Positions 51,641-61,506 of a stretch of DNA of 64,000 bases are shown here, in pieces (the stretch's first letter is position 1; the number at the start of each line of letters is the position of its first letter). The position numbers and the translations under genes are program-made. The DNA is from an uncultured Pelagibacteraceae bacterium (lineage in GTDB: Bacteria; Pseudomonadota; Alphaproteobacteria; Pelagibacterales; Pelagibacteraceae). The DNA is taken from NCBI GenBank assembly GCA_902594255.1, contig CACJLN010000003.1, forward strand, positions 34,911 through 98,910, in the 5' to 3' direction. A model generated the notes under the pieces. That model was not told where the DNA came from. It saw nothing but the letters and a program-made list of their open reading frames with translations, and made no database searches.

Positions 51641-54016
51641 TTAAAAACTTGGAGTAGAAATGGTTGTAAATTGTGAAATTTTTAAGGAAAAAAAGATTTG
51701 TTCAGTTGGTTTTAAGTCTCTATCTTGATAATACTCCTTATTATATTCAATTCCAGCAACCAAACAATCATTTTTATACTCATAGATTAAATTATAATAT
51801 TCTGTTAGGTCTATTTTTCGATTTCTTCTTGTATTAAATGAAACTGAATTTTTTTCATTAAAGTTATATTTTACATCAGTAAGAAGATAACTGTCAGATC
51901 CAATATCACCATTTTCTTCAAGAAAGTCAAATGAAGTGATAAAATTATTTACACTTAGTTGAGTTTCAATTTTACTGTAGTTTACAGTATCTAGATTATT
52001 ATCTAATGAGAAGTCATAGTTTATTTTAAATTTGTTGTCTGGTTGAAAGTTAAAATTTCCTACGATATCAGACGATTTATTTTGCATTTTTGAGGATAAG
52101 GGAAGTTTCTTATCTTCAACATCTTTAAATATTTGTCCTAAACTAAAGCCCAAATAATCAGTATTTTCCTTTGTTTTTAAATCATAATCAAAACCAATAG
52201 TTAATGATTTACCACCCTCTAAAGAGTCGTTTATACCCAATCTGTTTTTGGAGAAAATATTTGTAATATTAATCTTCCTATCTAAACTTGATAAGTTTTC
52301 TGATTTGTTAGGACTATATCTAGCATTAATTTTTGGACTTAAATTTCCATTATAATTTTTATAATTTTTTTTTAATGGTATAGAAGAATTGAATAAGAAT
52401 GTAGAAAAGTTTTCAGATTGAGCATTGTTTTTATACGTACTAGAATTTTCTCCTTTTTTTAGAGAATTTTTAAATTCAATTTCATAATTTGAAATTGTAC
52501 CATATTTTGAAAAAAAGAAATCAGACTCATAATTCAAATCATTAATTAGTTTAGACTCACTAACATTTGTATTTTTTTTTTGACTTGATCCAGAAATTTT
52601 ATAATTAAGTCTTCCGTTAGTATTTGTATTGTTATTCAATAACTTAGATATAGTAAAATTGGGCAATATATACTCAAATTTATCTGAATTTTTTTCCTTT
52701 GTTAAATCCTCATAGGCAGCTAACTCCGCAAATATATTTAAATCCTCACTACTTGCATCAAATTTAAAATAGGAATTTAATAAGCTCTGATTGTTGTTAT
52801 TTCTAGTTTTACTAATTATATTTTCTCCTTTAAGATAGGTATCACTAGACGTTTTCTCTAAATTTAATTCAATCTCTGAAAAATCAAAATTATTTTGCAA
52901 TATATGCTTTGTGTTAGAAAAAAAATGTGATTTTGAAGATTTATCCATCTTTTTAAAACTTAAATCAGATATATGATTAGTATTTTTTTCAACTTGTCTG
53001 TATTCATTTTGAATTAAAAAGTTATTATTAAAATAAATCCTTGGTGTGAAAGTAACATCTTTATTTTCAGAAATTACTTTGTAGTACGGTATATTAATTG
53101 AACCACCACTTGTAGAGGAAGTTAATAATGTAGGTGGTAAAAAACCAGACTGCCTTTTAACAGTTGGATCAGGATGAAAAAATTTTGGAAAATAAAAAAT
53201 TGGAACATCATAAAATTGTAACCATGAATTTTTATAATTTATTGATTTTTTAATTTTATCATGCTTTATCTCCTCAGATTTTAAGCTCCATGGAGGGCAG
53301 TCATCTCTAATTTTACAAGAAGTAAAAATTCCATTTTTTATAATTGAGATATTATTTTCTGATAATAATGAATTTCCTTTTAATCTAGCGTTTTCTCCTA
53401 ATTCACCCTTCGCAAAATAAATCTGAATATCTTTTGCAGCCAATCTTTCATTTCTCAAATCTATTATTGCATTATTAGACTTATAAATATTTGAGTCTTT
53501 ATCAATTAATTCCATTTTACTTGTTTTGAGTATTTTGGTTTTTGCTGAGTAATTAAACCCTTTTAATTTAATTAGATTATTAAATTTATCTTTAATTGTT
53601 GATAGTTGATTAGATTGTATTTCTAATTTAGATTTAAAAAAAATAATATCCTTACCAGATATTACATGTGAGTTATCTATTATAATTTTTGTCTTAGTTT
53701 TTGAGGTTATTTTCTCTAAAATTTTGTCATAAATAATTTTGTCACTATTAATTTCAAAATTTTGAATATTATCAAAAATTTTGACACTTCCATGTAATTT
53801 TAAAATTTTGGTATTTTTATTATATTCGGATTTATCTGCGAATATTTCTAGACCATCAGATGTAGTAACTTTTACACCATCTTTAGCAGTAATGTTATTG
53901 TTCTTTTCTATTTCTATTGATTTGCTTTCGAATATAAAATCTTCAACAGCAAAAGTATTAACTTCAGAAATATATAAAAAAAAAATTGAGACTAAAAATA
54001 TAAATTTATTTTTCAT
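51641..54016 (-). CDS. lptD: LPS-assembly protein LptD
   Basis: The outer-membrane beta-barrel that inserts LPS. The 791-residue protein has a signal peptide (NKFIFLVSIFFLYISEVNTFA), an OstA/LptA-like periplasmic domain (about residues 25-140), and the barrel with the conserved PPWSLKSEEI and VPIFYFPKFFHPDPTVKRQSGFLPP. The C-terminus ends in phenylalanine as for BAM substrates. Two cysteines around SCKIRDDCPPW could form a disulfide. It overlaps lptG by 11 bases. Confidence 0.94.
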   Translation of the reverse strand: MKNKFIFLVSIFFLYISEVNTFAVEDFIFESKSIEIEKNNNITAKDGVKVTTSDGLEIFADKSEYNKNTKILKLHGSVKIFDNIQNFEINSDKIIYDKILEKITSKTKTKIIIDNSHVISGKDIIFFKSKLEIQSNQLSTIKDKFNNLIKLKGFNYSAKTKILKTSKMELIDKDSNIYKSNNAIIDLRNERLAAKDIQIYFAKGELGENARLKGNSLLSENNISIIKNGIFTSCKIRDDCPPWSLKSEEIKHDKIKKSINYKNSWLQFYDVPIFYFPKFFHPDPTVKRQSGFLPPTLLTSSTSGGSINIPYYKVISENKDVTFTPRIYFNNNFLIQNEYRQVEKNTNHISDLSFKKMDKSSKSHFFSNTKHILQNNFDFSEIELNLEKTSSDTYLKGENIISKTRNNNNQSLLNSYFKFDASSEDLNIFAELAAYEDLTKEKNSDKFEYILPNFTISKLLNNNTNTNGRLNYKISGSSQKKNTNVSESKLINDLNYESDFFFSKYGTISNYEIEFKNSLKKGENSSTYKNNAQSENFSTFLFNSSIPLKKNYKNYNGNLSPKINARYSPNKSENLSSLDRKINITNIFSKNRLGINDSLEGGKSLTIGFDYDLKTKENTDYLGFSLGQIFKDVEDKKLPLSSKMQNKSSDIVGNFNFQPDNKFKINYDFSLDNNLDTVNYSKIETQLSVNNFITSFDFLEENGDIGSDSYLLTDVKYNFNEKNSVSFNTRRNRKIDLTEYYNLIYEYKNDCLVAGIEYNKEYYQDRDLKPTEQIFFSLKISQFTTISTPSF

Positions 54017-55088
54017 TTATTCTTATTATTCCTATTAATGAAATTATACTTAATGTTATGATTGGTGTCCATATTGAGACTAATAACGGAATTTTTTCAT
54101 TTTTTCCTAGAGTTCCAAAAAAGAAATTTACATAATAAATAATAACTGAAAGCAGTATCCCTATAACAACGAAAAAAAGTTTAGGTTTTTGAACATTTAA
54201 ATTTAACATCAAAATCGCAGATAATGCTGTGATTATTGTAATTAAAAAAGGATAAGCAATAATTCTTTGTAAGTGATAGTCTATTTCTGTAGTAGAATAA
54301 TTAATTAAAATATAATTTTTCTTTAATTCTAATAAATTCCAAATTGTAAGTGAGGCAAGATTTGAAAAAAGATTACTTATTTCCTCATAATTAAAATTAG
54401 ATAAAAAACTCATCGCATCTTTTGTTTTTATACTATTTTTTTTATCAATAATTTTAACCCCATACAGACTCCAATTATTCTTTTGTATATCAACATTTTC
54501 TGCTTTGATATTATTTTGAAATTCAAAATCTTTATTAAGCTGAATTATATCTACATCACCTAAAGTATTGATTGAAAATTTTTTAGCATTTATAAAATTT
54601 ATTTGTTCATTAATTTCATCCTTAATCCATAAGCCATTTTCAGTAATAGTTGCTAAATATTTATTATCTTTGGTAAAATTTTTCTTTATGCTTAGGTATT
54701 CAAATTTCATTATCGCAGAAAAATTATAAAATATTATTACAATAAAAACTCCAATAACTAGTGAAACTGAAGTTATCAATTTTAAGATCTTCAAATTATC
54801 TAAACCATTATTTTTAAAGGTATTTAGTTCACCATTATCAATTAGTTTTAGAAATAAAAATTGTGAAGATAGTAAAAAAATAAAAGGGAAAATTTCATAT
54901 ATTAGAGAAGGGACATTTAACATAACTAAATAAATAGGATAAAAATATTTAACATCAAAATCTGAAAAAAAATTAATTTCTTCTAGTAATCCCATTATCA
55001 ATCCCAAAATTAAAAAAATAAAAGTTATTTTAAAAACTATTATTGTAAACTCTTTAATTAGATATTTTTGATATATTTTAAAAACCAT
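54006..55088 (-). CDS. lptG: LPS export permease LptG
   Basis: A 360-residue inner-membrane subunit of the LptB2FG LPS extractor, with three N-terminal helices, a periplasmic beta-jellyroll (about residues 130-260) and three C-terminal helices. YQKYLIKEFTIIVFKITFIFLILG and SGFLNF-like RIIAYPFLITIITALSAILML are characteristic. It overlaps lptD and lies six bases after lptF. Confidence 0.92.
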   Translation of the reverse strand: MVFKIYQKYLIKEFTIIVFKITFIFLILGLIMGLLEEINFFSDFDVKYFYPIYLVMLNVPSLIYEIFPFIFLLSSQFLFLKLIDNGELNTFKNNGLDNLKILKLITSVSLVIGVFIVIIFYNFSAIMKFEYLSIKKNFTKDNKYLATITENGLWIKDEINEQINFINAKKFSINTLGDVDIIQLNKDFEFQNNIKAENVDIQKNNWSLYGVKIIDKKNSIKTKDAMSFLSNFNYEEISNLFSNLASLTIWNLLELKKNYILINYSTTEIDYHLQRIIAYPFLITIITALSAILMLNLNVQKPKLFFVVIGILLSVIIYYVNFFFGTLGKNEKIPLLVSIWTPIITLSIISLIGIIRINEK

Positions 55089-55094
55089 CTTGTA

Positions 55095-56216
55095 TTAAAA
55101 TTTTTTGTTTTTATTTAAAAAAAATAAATATGAAATAAATAATAAAATAAGTGGCACACACAAAGTAATAATTGCAGTTGCCATGTTGATACTTACTGTA
55201 TTAATCGAAATTTGTGAGAAAACAATAATGATTATTCCACTCAAAAATATTTTTAATTTAAAATTTTTAAATCTATCATTATTACTTGACTTAAGAACAA
55301 CTAGAGATGCAATTATACATAGTATTGGAACATAAAATGGCAAAACAGTTCTTTTATAAATTTCCTGAGTTAAGTTTTTAATGAATGACTTTTCACAATT
55401 TAGTTTTTCAACCAAAGTTTTTTTATTCATATCAGATTTAAGATTTCTCAAACATTTTATAATTGTACCACTTTTTGTCTCTTGAATTTTAGGAGTAATT
55501 GTTGTTTTAGTTTTATATTTATTCAAATTAAAATTTGATTGTTCAAAGTTAAAAGAAGTTAATTTTTTACTTTCTCCATAATTTATTATTATTCCATCAT
55601 TAAGTCTTAGATATTTCGTATTCTCATTACCAATTATTTTTCCAGATTTAGAAATTATAAGTTGTGAACCTCCCACAATACTTGAGTCTTTTATTAATAT
55701 TTTTTTCATAGAGTCATTTTTTTTTTCATCTAGAAAAATGGTTAAATTTTCAACAGTATCAATAAATTTTTTGGGTTTTATTAATGAGGGAAAAAAATCA
55801 AGATTCGAGTCTCTTATAAACGATCTGGCTTTATCTTGTGTGAAAGGTACAACTAAATAAGATAATATTAAAGAAAAGATTGCAAAAATTAATGAGAGAA
55901 ATATTAATTTATTTAAAAATTCTACTTTGGTTATTCCATTTATCCAGAAAATAATTAATTGATTTTTATCTTCATAAACTCCCAAAATATAATAAATAGA
56001 AAGGAAAAAAGACAACAATAAAAGTTTACTGTATATTTTTGGAATATTTAAAATAGCATAAGAAAAATAAGTAGCTATACTATGACCATCTTCTGAAATA
56101 ATATCTATAAAATTTACTGCTTGAATAATCCATACGATTAATGTGAGTGTTAATGAGCATATAAAGAAAAAAAGAGTGACTTCGTAAAAGAGATTGTTAA
56201 ATATTGTTTTTTTCAT
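55095..56216 (-). CDS. lptF: LPS export permease LptF
   Basis: The partner of LptG. I start it at the ATG 56216 (MKKTIFNNLFYEV, 373 residues); a GTG seven codons upstream is in frame but gives a non-family extension. Six helices flank a periplasmic jellyroll domain, and the YEVTLFFFICSLTLTLIVWIIQAVNFID segment is conserved. lptF-lptG-lptD-surA-pdxA-rsmA form a single dense run on the minus strand. Confidence 0.92.
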   Translation of the reverse strand: MKKTIFNNLFYEVTLFFFICSLTLTLIVWIIQAVNFIDIISEDGHSIATYFSYAILNIPKIYSKLLLLSFFLSIYYILGVYEDKNQLIIFWINGITKVEFLNKLIFLSLIFAIFSLILSYLVVPFTQDKARSFIRDSNLDFFPSLIKPKKFIDTVENLTIFLDEKKNDSMKKILIKDSSIVGGSQLIISKSGKIIGNENTKYLRLNDGIIINYGESKKLTSFNFEQSNFNLNKYKTKTTITPKIQETKSGTIIKCLRNLKSDMNKKTLVEKLNCEKSFIKNLTQEIYKRTVLPFYVPILCIIASLVVLKSSNNDRFKNFKLKIFLSGIIIIVFSQISINTVSINMATAIITLCVPLILLFISYLFFLNKNKKF

Positions 56217-56329
56217 TGAATTTAAAAGTATTAACACTTATATAACATTATCACGCACAGATTGTAAAAAAAATTATGATAAATACCATTTATTTTAAAA
56301 AAAAGATAAATCCTTAAGAAATTTAGAGC

Positions 56330-57787
56330 ATGAAAGTAAAAATAAATTATAAAAATATTAATTTTAAAAAAATCTCACACAATCTTGTTTTGTTTACAGA
56401 TGATAGATTTAGTTTAAGCCCTCTTAAAAAATATATTTCAAAGCTAGAATATGATTATGTTAATGACCTGTTAAAAACAAGCGATCTAAAAAAAAATTTA
56501 CTTATTTTTGAACTTAACTCAAAAAAAAAAATTGTTTTAGTTTCAGTTAAGAAAAATCTTAGTTTTTCAGATGTAGAAAATTTAGGAGCGGAATTTTATA
56601 AAAGTATAAACCACAAAAAAAATAATGAGTTCTTTATAAATTCTGATAGTTTTTCCAGTAAACTAAAAAATTTTATAGGTTATTTTCTTCACGGATTAAA
56701 ATTAAAATCATATGAATTTAATAAATATAAATCAAAAAATGAGACAAGACTGTTATCACTTAACGTAATTGGAAATAAAAATAAATTTAAGGCTGAGCAA
56801 AAATTAAGATTCAAGGCTTTAGAGGAGGGAACTTTTTTTACAAGAGATTTAGTTTCTGAACCTGGAAATATTTTACATCCAGATGAATACGCAAAAAGGT
56901 TAAAGTCTCTCAAAAAGGATGGTTTGAAGGTTAATATTTACAATGAAAAAAAATTAAAAAAATTGGGGATGAATGCTTTGCTTGGAGTTGGTCAAGGAAG
57001 TATAAAAGGATCATATCTCGTGACTATAGAATGGAAAGGTGCAAAAAATAATTCTAAGCCATTAGCTTTTATTGGAAAAGGCGTGTGTTTCGATACGGGT
57101 GGTTATTCTCTGAAGCCAGCAAAATTTATGGAAGATATGACTTATGATATGGCGGGTTCAGCTGCAGTTGTAGGTCTAATGAAAAATTTAGCTATAAGAA
57201 AAGCGAAGGTTAATGTTGTGGGAGTTGTTGGACTTGTGGAAAACATGGTTAGTGGAAATGCCCAAAGACCTGGTGATATTGTTAAATCTTATAGTGGCAA
57301 AACTATAGAGATATTAAATACTGATGCAGAAGGAAGATTAGTTTTAGCAGACGCCATCACTTACACTGAGAAAAAATTTAAACCTAAATTTATGATTGAT
57401 TTAGCAACCTTAACAGGCGCAATCATAGTTTCTTTAGGTTCAGAATATGCAGGACTTTTTTCTAATGATGATAAATTATCAAAACAATTAATTGATGCAG
57501 GTGATAAGGTTGAAGAAAAACTTTGGAGAATGCCCTTAAATAAAAATTTTGATAAATTGATTAATTCTAAAAATGCAGATATGCAAAATATAAATTATGT
57601 TGGAGGAGCAGGATCTACAACAGCAGCTCAGTTCTTACAAAGATTTATCTTAAATAAAACACCTTGGGCTCATCTAGATATTGCAGGAATGGCATTCTCT
57701 AAATATGGAGGCGCATTAAATTCAGGTGGAGCTACTGGTTATGGAGTGAGACTGTTAAATCAACTAATTGAAGATTATTATGAGTAA
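56330..57787 (+). CDS. pepA: Leucyl aminopeptidase (cytosol aminopeptidase, M17)
   Basis: A two-metal exopeptidase of 485 residues. The C-terminal catalytic domain has LAFIGKGVCFDTGGYSLKPA with metal-ligand residues, DMAGSAAVVG, and the signature NTDAEGRLVLADA (about residues 326-338). The N-terminal P-loop-like domain is divergent, as usual. It overlaps ndk by eight bases. Confidence 0.95.
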   Translation: MKVKINYKNINFKKISHNLVLFTDDRFSLSPLKKYISKLEYDYVNDLLKTSDLKKNLLIFELNSKKKIVLVSVKKNLSFSDVENLGAEFYKSINHKKNNEFFINSDSFSSKLKNFIGYFLHGLKLKSYEFNKYKSKNETRLLSLNVIGNKNKFKAEQKLRFKALEEGTFFTRDLVSEPGNILHPDEYAKRLKSLKKDGLKVNIYNEKKLKKLGMNALLGVGQGSIKGSYLVTIEWKGAKNNSKPLAFIGKGVCFDTGGYSLKPAKFMEDMTYDMAGSAAVVGLMKNLAIRKAKVNVVGVVGLVENMVSGNAQRPGDIVKSYSGKTIEILNTDAEGRLVLADAITYTEKKFKPKFMIDLATLTGAIIVSLGSEYAGLFSNDDKLSKQLIDAGDKVEEKLWRMPLNKNFDKLINSKNADMQNINYVGGAGSTTAAQFLQRFILNKTPWAHLDIAGMAFSKYGGALNSGGATGYGVRLLNQLIEDYYE

Positions 57788-58190
57788 TTTAGAGAGAACA
57801 TTATCAATAATAAAACCAGATGCTGTATCAAGAAGTTTGGATAATGAAATAAAAGAAATTTTTAAAAGTAATGGTTTTTTAATTATAAAAGAAAAAAAAA
57901 TTCAAATAGAAAAGTCTGAAGCAGAGAGATTCTATAAAGTACATGAAACCAAACCATTTTATGATGATTTATGCACTTATCTATCATCTGGACCTATTGT
58001 TGTTATGGTGCTTGAAAAAGAGAATGCTGTTCATGAAAATAGAGAGTTAATGGGAGCAACTAATCCAAAAGATGCGGCGGCTGGCACTATTAGAAAAAAA
58101 TATGGTATCTCTATTGATAAAAATTCTGTTCATGGCTCTGATAGTATTGAAAATGCGAAGATAGAAATAGACTTTTTTTTTAAAGATTAA
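57780..58190 (+). CDS. ndk: Nucleoside-diphosphate kinase
   Basis: Balances NTP pools by phosphoryl transfer through a phosphohistidine. With the ATG at 57780 the protein is 136 residues; a TTG at 57768 would add four. LERTLSIIKPDAVSR opens it and the catalytic H118 is in NSVHGSDSIENA. It starts inside the pepA 3' end and converges on purN with an 11-base overlap. Confidence 0.96.
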   Translation: MSNLERTLSIIKPDAVSRSLDNEIKEIFKSNGFLIIKEKKIQIEKSEAERFYKVHETKPFYDDLCTYLSSGPIVVMVLEKENAVHENRELMGATNPKDAAAGTIRKKYGISIDKNSVHGSDSIENAKIEIDFFFKD

Positions 58191-58761
58191 ATATTTTTAA
58201 TATCGCTTTTGGATAAAGTTTGTGTTCTTCAATTAAAACTCTTTTACCAAGTATTTCGGGTGTATCTTTTTTTTTAACCTTTATTTTCTTTTGCAATATT
58301 ATTTTTCCAGAGTCCAGTTTCGGTGAAACAAAATGTACTGTGCACCCAGTATATTTTTCTTTATTTAACAATACTCTTTTGTGAGTATTTAGACCTTTAT
58401 AATTAGGAAGAAGTGATGGATGAATGTTTAATATTTTACCTTTAAAACTTTTTATGAAATTTTTTGATAAAATTTCCATAAAACCGGCAAGACAGATTAA
58501 GTCTATTTTTTCAAATTTTAAAATTTTAAGTATTTTTTTTTCATCCAATTTTTTTTTTTTGAATTTAAAAATTTTTTTTTTTATCCCAAATATTTTTGCA
58601 AATCTCAACCCTTTTGATCTTAAATTGTTAGAAATTATTAGTTGTACGATAAATGGCGATCTTTTTCTCTTTGAAAATTTAATAATACTTTCTAAATTAG
58701 TTCCTGTTCCTGAAATAAAAACTGCAGCTTTAATTTTTTTATTCCCAGTCAATATTACCAT
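58180..58761 (-). CDS. purN: Phosphoribosylglycinamide formyltransferase
   Basis: Folate-dependent third step of purine synthesis. The 193-residue protein has AAVFISGTGTNLESII, ICLAGFMEILS with the region around the catalytic asparagine/histidine, and KILNIHPSLLPNYKGLNTHKRVL followed by GCTVHFVSPKLDSG. Its start lies 23 bases inside purM, so translation is coupled; a TTG three codons later (58752) is an alternative. Confidence 0.95.
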   Translation of the reverse strand: MVILTGNKKIKAAVFISGTGTNLESIIKFSKRKRSPFIVQLIISNNLRSKGLRFAKIFGIKKKIFKFKKKKLDEKKILKILKFEKIDLICLAGFMEILSKNFIKSFKGKILNIHPSLLPNYKGLNTHKRVLLNKEKYTGCTVHFVSPKLDSGKIILQKKIKVKKKDTPEILGKRVLIEEHKLYPKAILKIFNL

Positions 58762-59767
58762 GTAATTTTATTTTATTAAGTCCTTTTGTAACTGCTCCAA
58801 TAACATATGGTTTATATTCTTTTGAAAAAAACTTTTTTACTTTTTCTAAGTTTCTTGGATTGATTACTATACAAAAACCAACTCCACAATTAAATGTTTT
58901 AAGCATTTCTTTATTAGAGACATTATTTTTTTTTATCCACTTAAAAATTTTATGGGTTACTATCTTACATAAGTCAATTTCAACATTGAGATTATTAGGA
59001 ATAATTCTTTTTAAATTATCAACCAAACCACCACCTGTTATATTTGCACATCCATTAATTAAACCCTTATTGTTGAGTTTAAGAATTTCATTAACATAAA
59101 TTTTCGTTGGTCTTAACAAATCCTTTTTTAATTTATTATTTCTTTTTAAGTCAATTCTTTTTTTTTTTAATATGTATCTTACAAGTGAATAGCCATTAGA
59201 ATGAAGTCCACTAGATGGTATTGCTAAAACCAAATCATTTTTTTTAATTTTGTTTTTTTTTAAAATTTTTTTTTCCTCAACTAATCCAACTGCGAACCCA
59301 GCAATATCAAATTTATTTTTTTCGTAAGTGCCTGGCATTTCGGCAGTTTCACCTCCAACTAATTCACAATTGGAGATTTTGCAACCTTTGTATATACCTT
59401 TAATAATTGAATTTAATTTTGGAATTGTGATTTTATTAATAGATATATAATCTAAAAATATCAAAGGCTTTGCCCCTTGCACAATAAGATCATTTACACT
59501 CATTGCAACCAAGTCAATACCAATAGTGTCAAATTTATTAAGTATATTTGCAATTTCTAATTTAGTTCCAACGCCATCAGTACAAGCTACTATCTTTGGT
59601 TTTTTAAAATTTTTAGGAATACTTGTAATTGATCCAAATCCACCAATATTGGAGAACTTTTTTTTGCCTTTATCTTTTGTATTTAATAATGATATGAATT
59701 TTACAAATTTATCAGCAGCCGCAATGTTTACTCCACTTTTTTTATAGGTTACATTTTTTTTATTCAT
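58739..59767 (-). CDS. purM: Phosphoribosylformylglycinamidine cyclo-ligase
   Basis: AIR synthetase, fifth step of purine synthesis. The 342-residue protein has TYKKSGVNIAAADKFV, CTDGVGTKLEIA, DLVAMSVNDLIVQGAKPLIFLDYI, CELVGGETAEMPG and ANITGGGLVDNL, all PurM landmarks. It diverges from the DUF2066 gene with 12 bases between the starts, so the promoters must lie within the opposite coding sequences. Confidence 0.96.
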   Translation of the reverse strand: MNKKNVTYKKSGVNIAAADKFVKFISLLNTKDKGKKKFSNIGGFGSITSIPKNFKKPKIVACTDGVGTKLEIANILNKFDTIGIDLVAMSVNDLIVQGAKPLIFLDYISINKITIPKLNSIIKGIYKGCKISNCELVGGETAEMPGTYEKNKFDIAGFAVGLVEEKKILKKNKIKKNDLVLAIPSSGLHSNGYSLVRYILKKKRIDLKRNNKLKKDLLRPTKIYVNEILKLNNKGLINGCANITGGGLVDNLKRIIPNNLNVEIDLCKIVTHKIFKWIKKNNVSNKEMLKTFNCGVGFCIVINPRNLEKVKKFFSKEYKPYVIGAVTKGLNKIKLHGNIDWE

Positions 59768-59779
59768 TAAAGTTAATAT

Positions 59780-60847
59780 ATGAAAAGCAAAATATTATTA
59801 TTTAAACCAGCTTTATATCCCATTATATTTACATTGGCTTTACTAAAAATTTTTTTTTCCACAACTTTTTCTTATGCAGAAAGTTTTGATATCAAAAATG
59901 TTGAAATTTCAAAGCAATTCAATATAAATTTTCAGAGAACAGATGCATTAGATGAAGGCTTTAAGATTGCTTATAATAATTTAATTTTAAATATTACAAA
60001 ATCAAAAGACCATTTTAAATTAAAGGATTTATCTCTAATTGATATTAAAACAATGATAGATAATTTTTCAATTAAAGAGGAAAAGTTTATTGATAATATT
60101 TATTATGTGAATTTAGATGTGTCTTTTAACAAAAAAAAAATATTTTCTTTTTTAGAAAAAAAAAATATTTTTCCCTCTCAACCAAAGAAAAAAAAAATTT
60201 TATTTATACCAGTAGTAATTGACGAGGAGAAAAAAAATATTATTTTATTTTCTGAAAACAAATTTTATCAAAACTGGCTTATTAATAATAATAAACAAAA
60301 TCAGTTAATCTATCTTTTACCAACAGATGATTTAGACGATATTCAAATACTAAAATCGAAATACGAATATTTAGAAGATTATGATTTTAAAGAGATAATT
60401 AATAAATATTTTTTAGATGATTATATAATCTCTTTAATATATAAAAATAGCACTGATTTAAGAGTTTTATCTAAAATAAAGTTATCTGATAAAATAGTCT
60501 TGGATAATAAAGTTTTTAAAAACTTTACTGATAAAGATGTGTCTAATGTAATCGAGGAATTAAAATTACTTTATGAGGATTATTGGAAAAGAGAAAATCA
60601 AATTAACACATCAATTAAATTACCTTTGACGATAGCAATTGATATTCTCAATGAAAAAAAAATTGAAGATTTTGAACAAACAATAAAAAAATTTAATTTG
60701 GTATCTTCTTTTCATGTATTTAAGTTAGATAAAATTAATGTTTACTATAAAGTAATTTTTAATGGGACTCCACAAGCATTTATCCTTGAAATGAAAAGAT
60801 CAGGTTACGATTTGGATATTAAAAATAAGATTTGGGTTTTAAAATGA
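59780..60847 (+). CDS. DUF2066 domain protein
   Basis: A 355-residue protein. It has an N-terminal hydrophobic segment or signal peptide (PIIFTLALLKIFFSTTFSYA) and a region matching DUF2066 (AYNNLILNITKS, LSLIDIKTMIDNFSIKEEKFIDNIYYVNLDVSF), a family of unknown function common in proteobacteria. The position between purM and hdaA is conserved in alphaproteobacteria. It overlaps hdaA by four bases (ATGA). Confidence 0.78.
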   Translation: MKSKILLFKPALYPIIFTLALLKIFFSTTFSYAESFDIKNVEISKQFNINFQRTDALDEGFKIAYNNLILNITKSKDHFKLKDLSLIDIKTMIDNFSIKEEKFIDNIYYVNLDVSFNKKKIFSFLEKKNIFPSQPKKKKILFIPVVIDEEKKNIILFSENKFYQNWLINNNKQNQLIYLLPTDDLDDIQILKSKYEYLEDYDFKEIINKYFLDDYIISLIYKNSTDLRVLSKIKLSDKIVLDNKVFKNFTDKDVSNVIEELKLLYEDYWKRENQINTSIKLPLTIAIDILNEKKIEDFEQTIKKFNLVSSFHVFKLDKINVYYKVIFNGTPQAFILEMKRSGYDLDIKNKIWVLK

Positions 60848-61506
60848 GTAATCTTAATCAATTAATTTTAAGTTTCGACCATGAACAAAATTTTAAAAAT
60901 TTAGATTTTTATGTTTCAAAAAGCAATGCTCATGTATTTAATTTAATAAATAGTTGGCAGATGGTAAACGAAAAATTTCTTAATATCAGTGGTGAAAAAT
61001 TTTGTGGTAAATCCCATCTTATTAATATCTTTTTAGAAAAAAACAAAGGTCTTAAGATTAATTCAGATGAATTGAACAATCATTACTTAAAAAAAATAAA
61101 GTTTTATAAAAATATTGTTTTAGAAGACATAACTTCTAATATTAACGAACAATTGTTTTATAGTTTAATAAATATTGTTGAAGCTGAAAATAAAAGTTTA
61201 ATAGTAACATCTGATGTTTCAATTGTTGATATGGATTTCAAGCTTCCTGATTTGAAATCAAGATCAAAAAATTTTACACTTACGAGCATTGAAGGCCCCG
61301 ATGATGATTTAATTTTCGCTTTAGTTTTAAAAAATTTATCAGATAGACAAATATCTATTGATAAAAAATTAATTGATTACATAATAAAACGAATAGATAG
61401 ATCCTATAGTAATATATCGGATTTCATATATACAATTGATCAATTAAGTTTAAAAAAAAAAAAATCTATTGATTTTAAGATAATTAAAGAGGCACTAGGA
61501 GATTAA
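60844..61506 (+). CDS. hdaA: DnaA-related regulator HdaA
   Basis: A 220-residue DnaA-AAA-like protein of the Hda type, thought to help inactivate DnaA after initiation. I use the ATG at 60844. QLILSFDHEQNF is a clamp-binding-like N-terminus. NISGEKFCGKSHLINIF replaces a canonical P-loop, so ATP binding may be weakened. NIVLEDI is the Walker-B-like element, and the sensor-2 region (LSDRQISIDKKLIDYIIKRIDRSYSNISDFI) is clear. It is followed immediately by aspS. Confidence 0.85.
   Translation: MSNLNQLILSFDHEQNFKNLDFYVSKSNAHVFNLINSWQMVNEKFLNISGEKFCGKSHLINIFLEKNKGLKINSDELNNHYLKKIKFYKNIVLEDITSNINEQLFYSLINIVEAENKSLIVTSDVSIVDMDFKLPDLKSRSKNFTLTSIEGPDDDLIFALVLKNLSDRQISIDKKLIDYIIKRIDRSYSNISDFIYTIDQLSLKKKKSIDFKIIKEALGD

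Noticed and set aside
56217..56237. GTG start seven codons before the chosen lptF start
   Set aside because: The ATG at 56216 gives the family-typical KKTIFNNLFYEV and the extension has no support.
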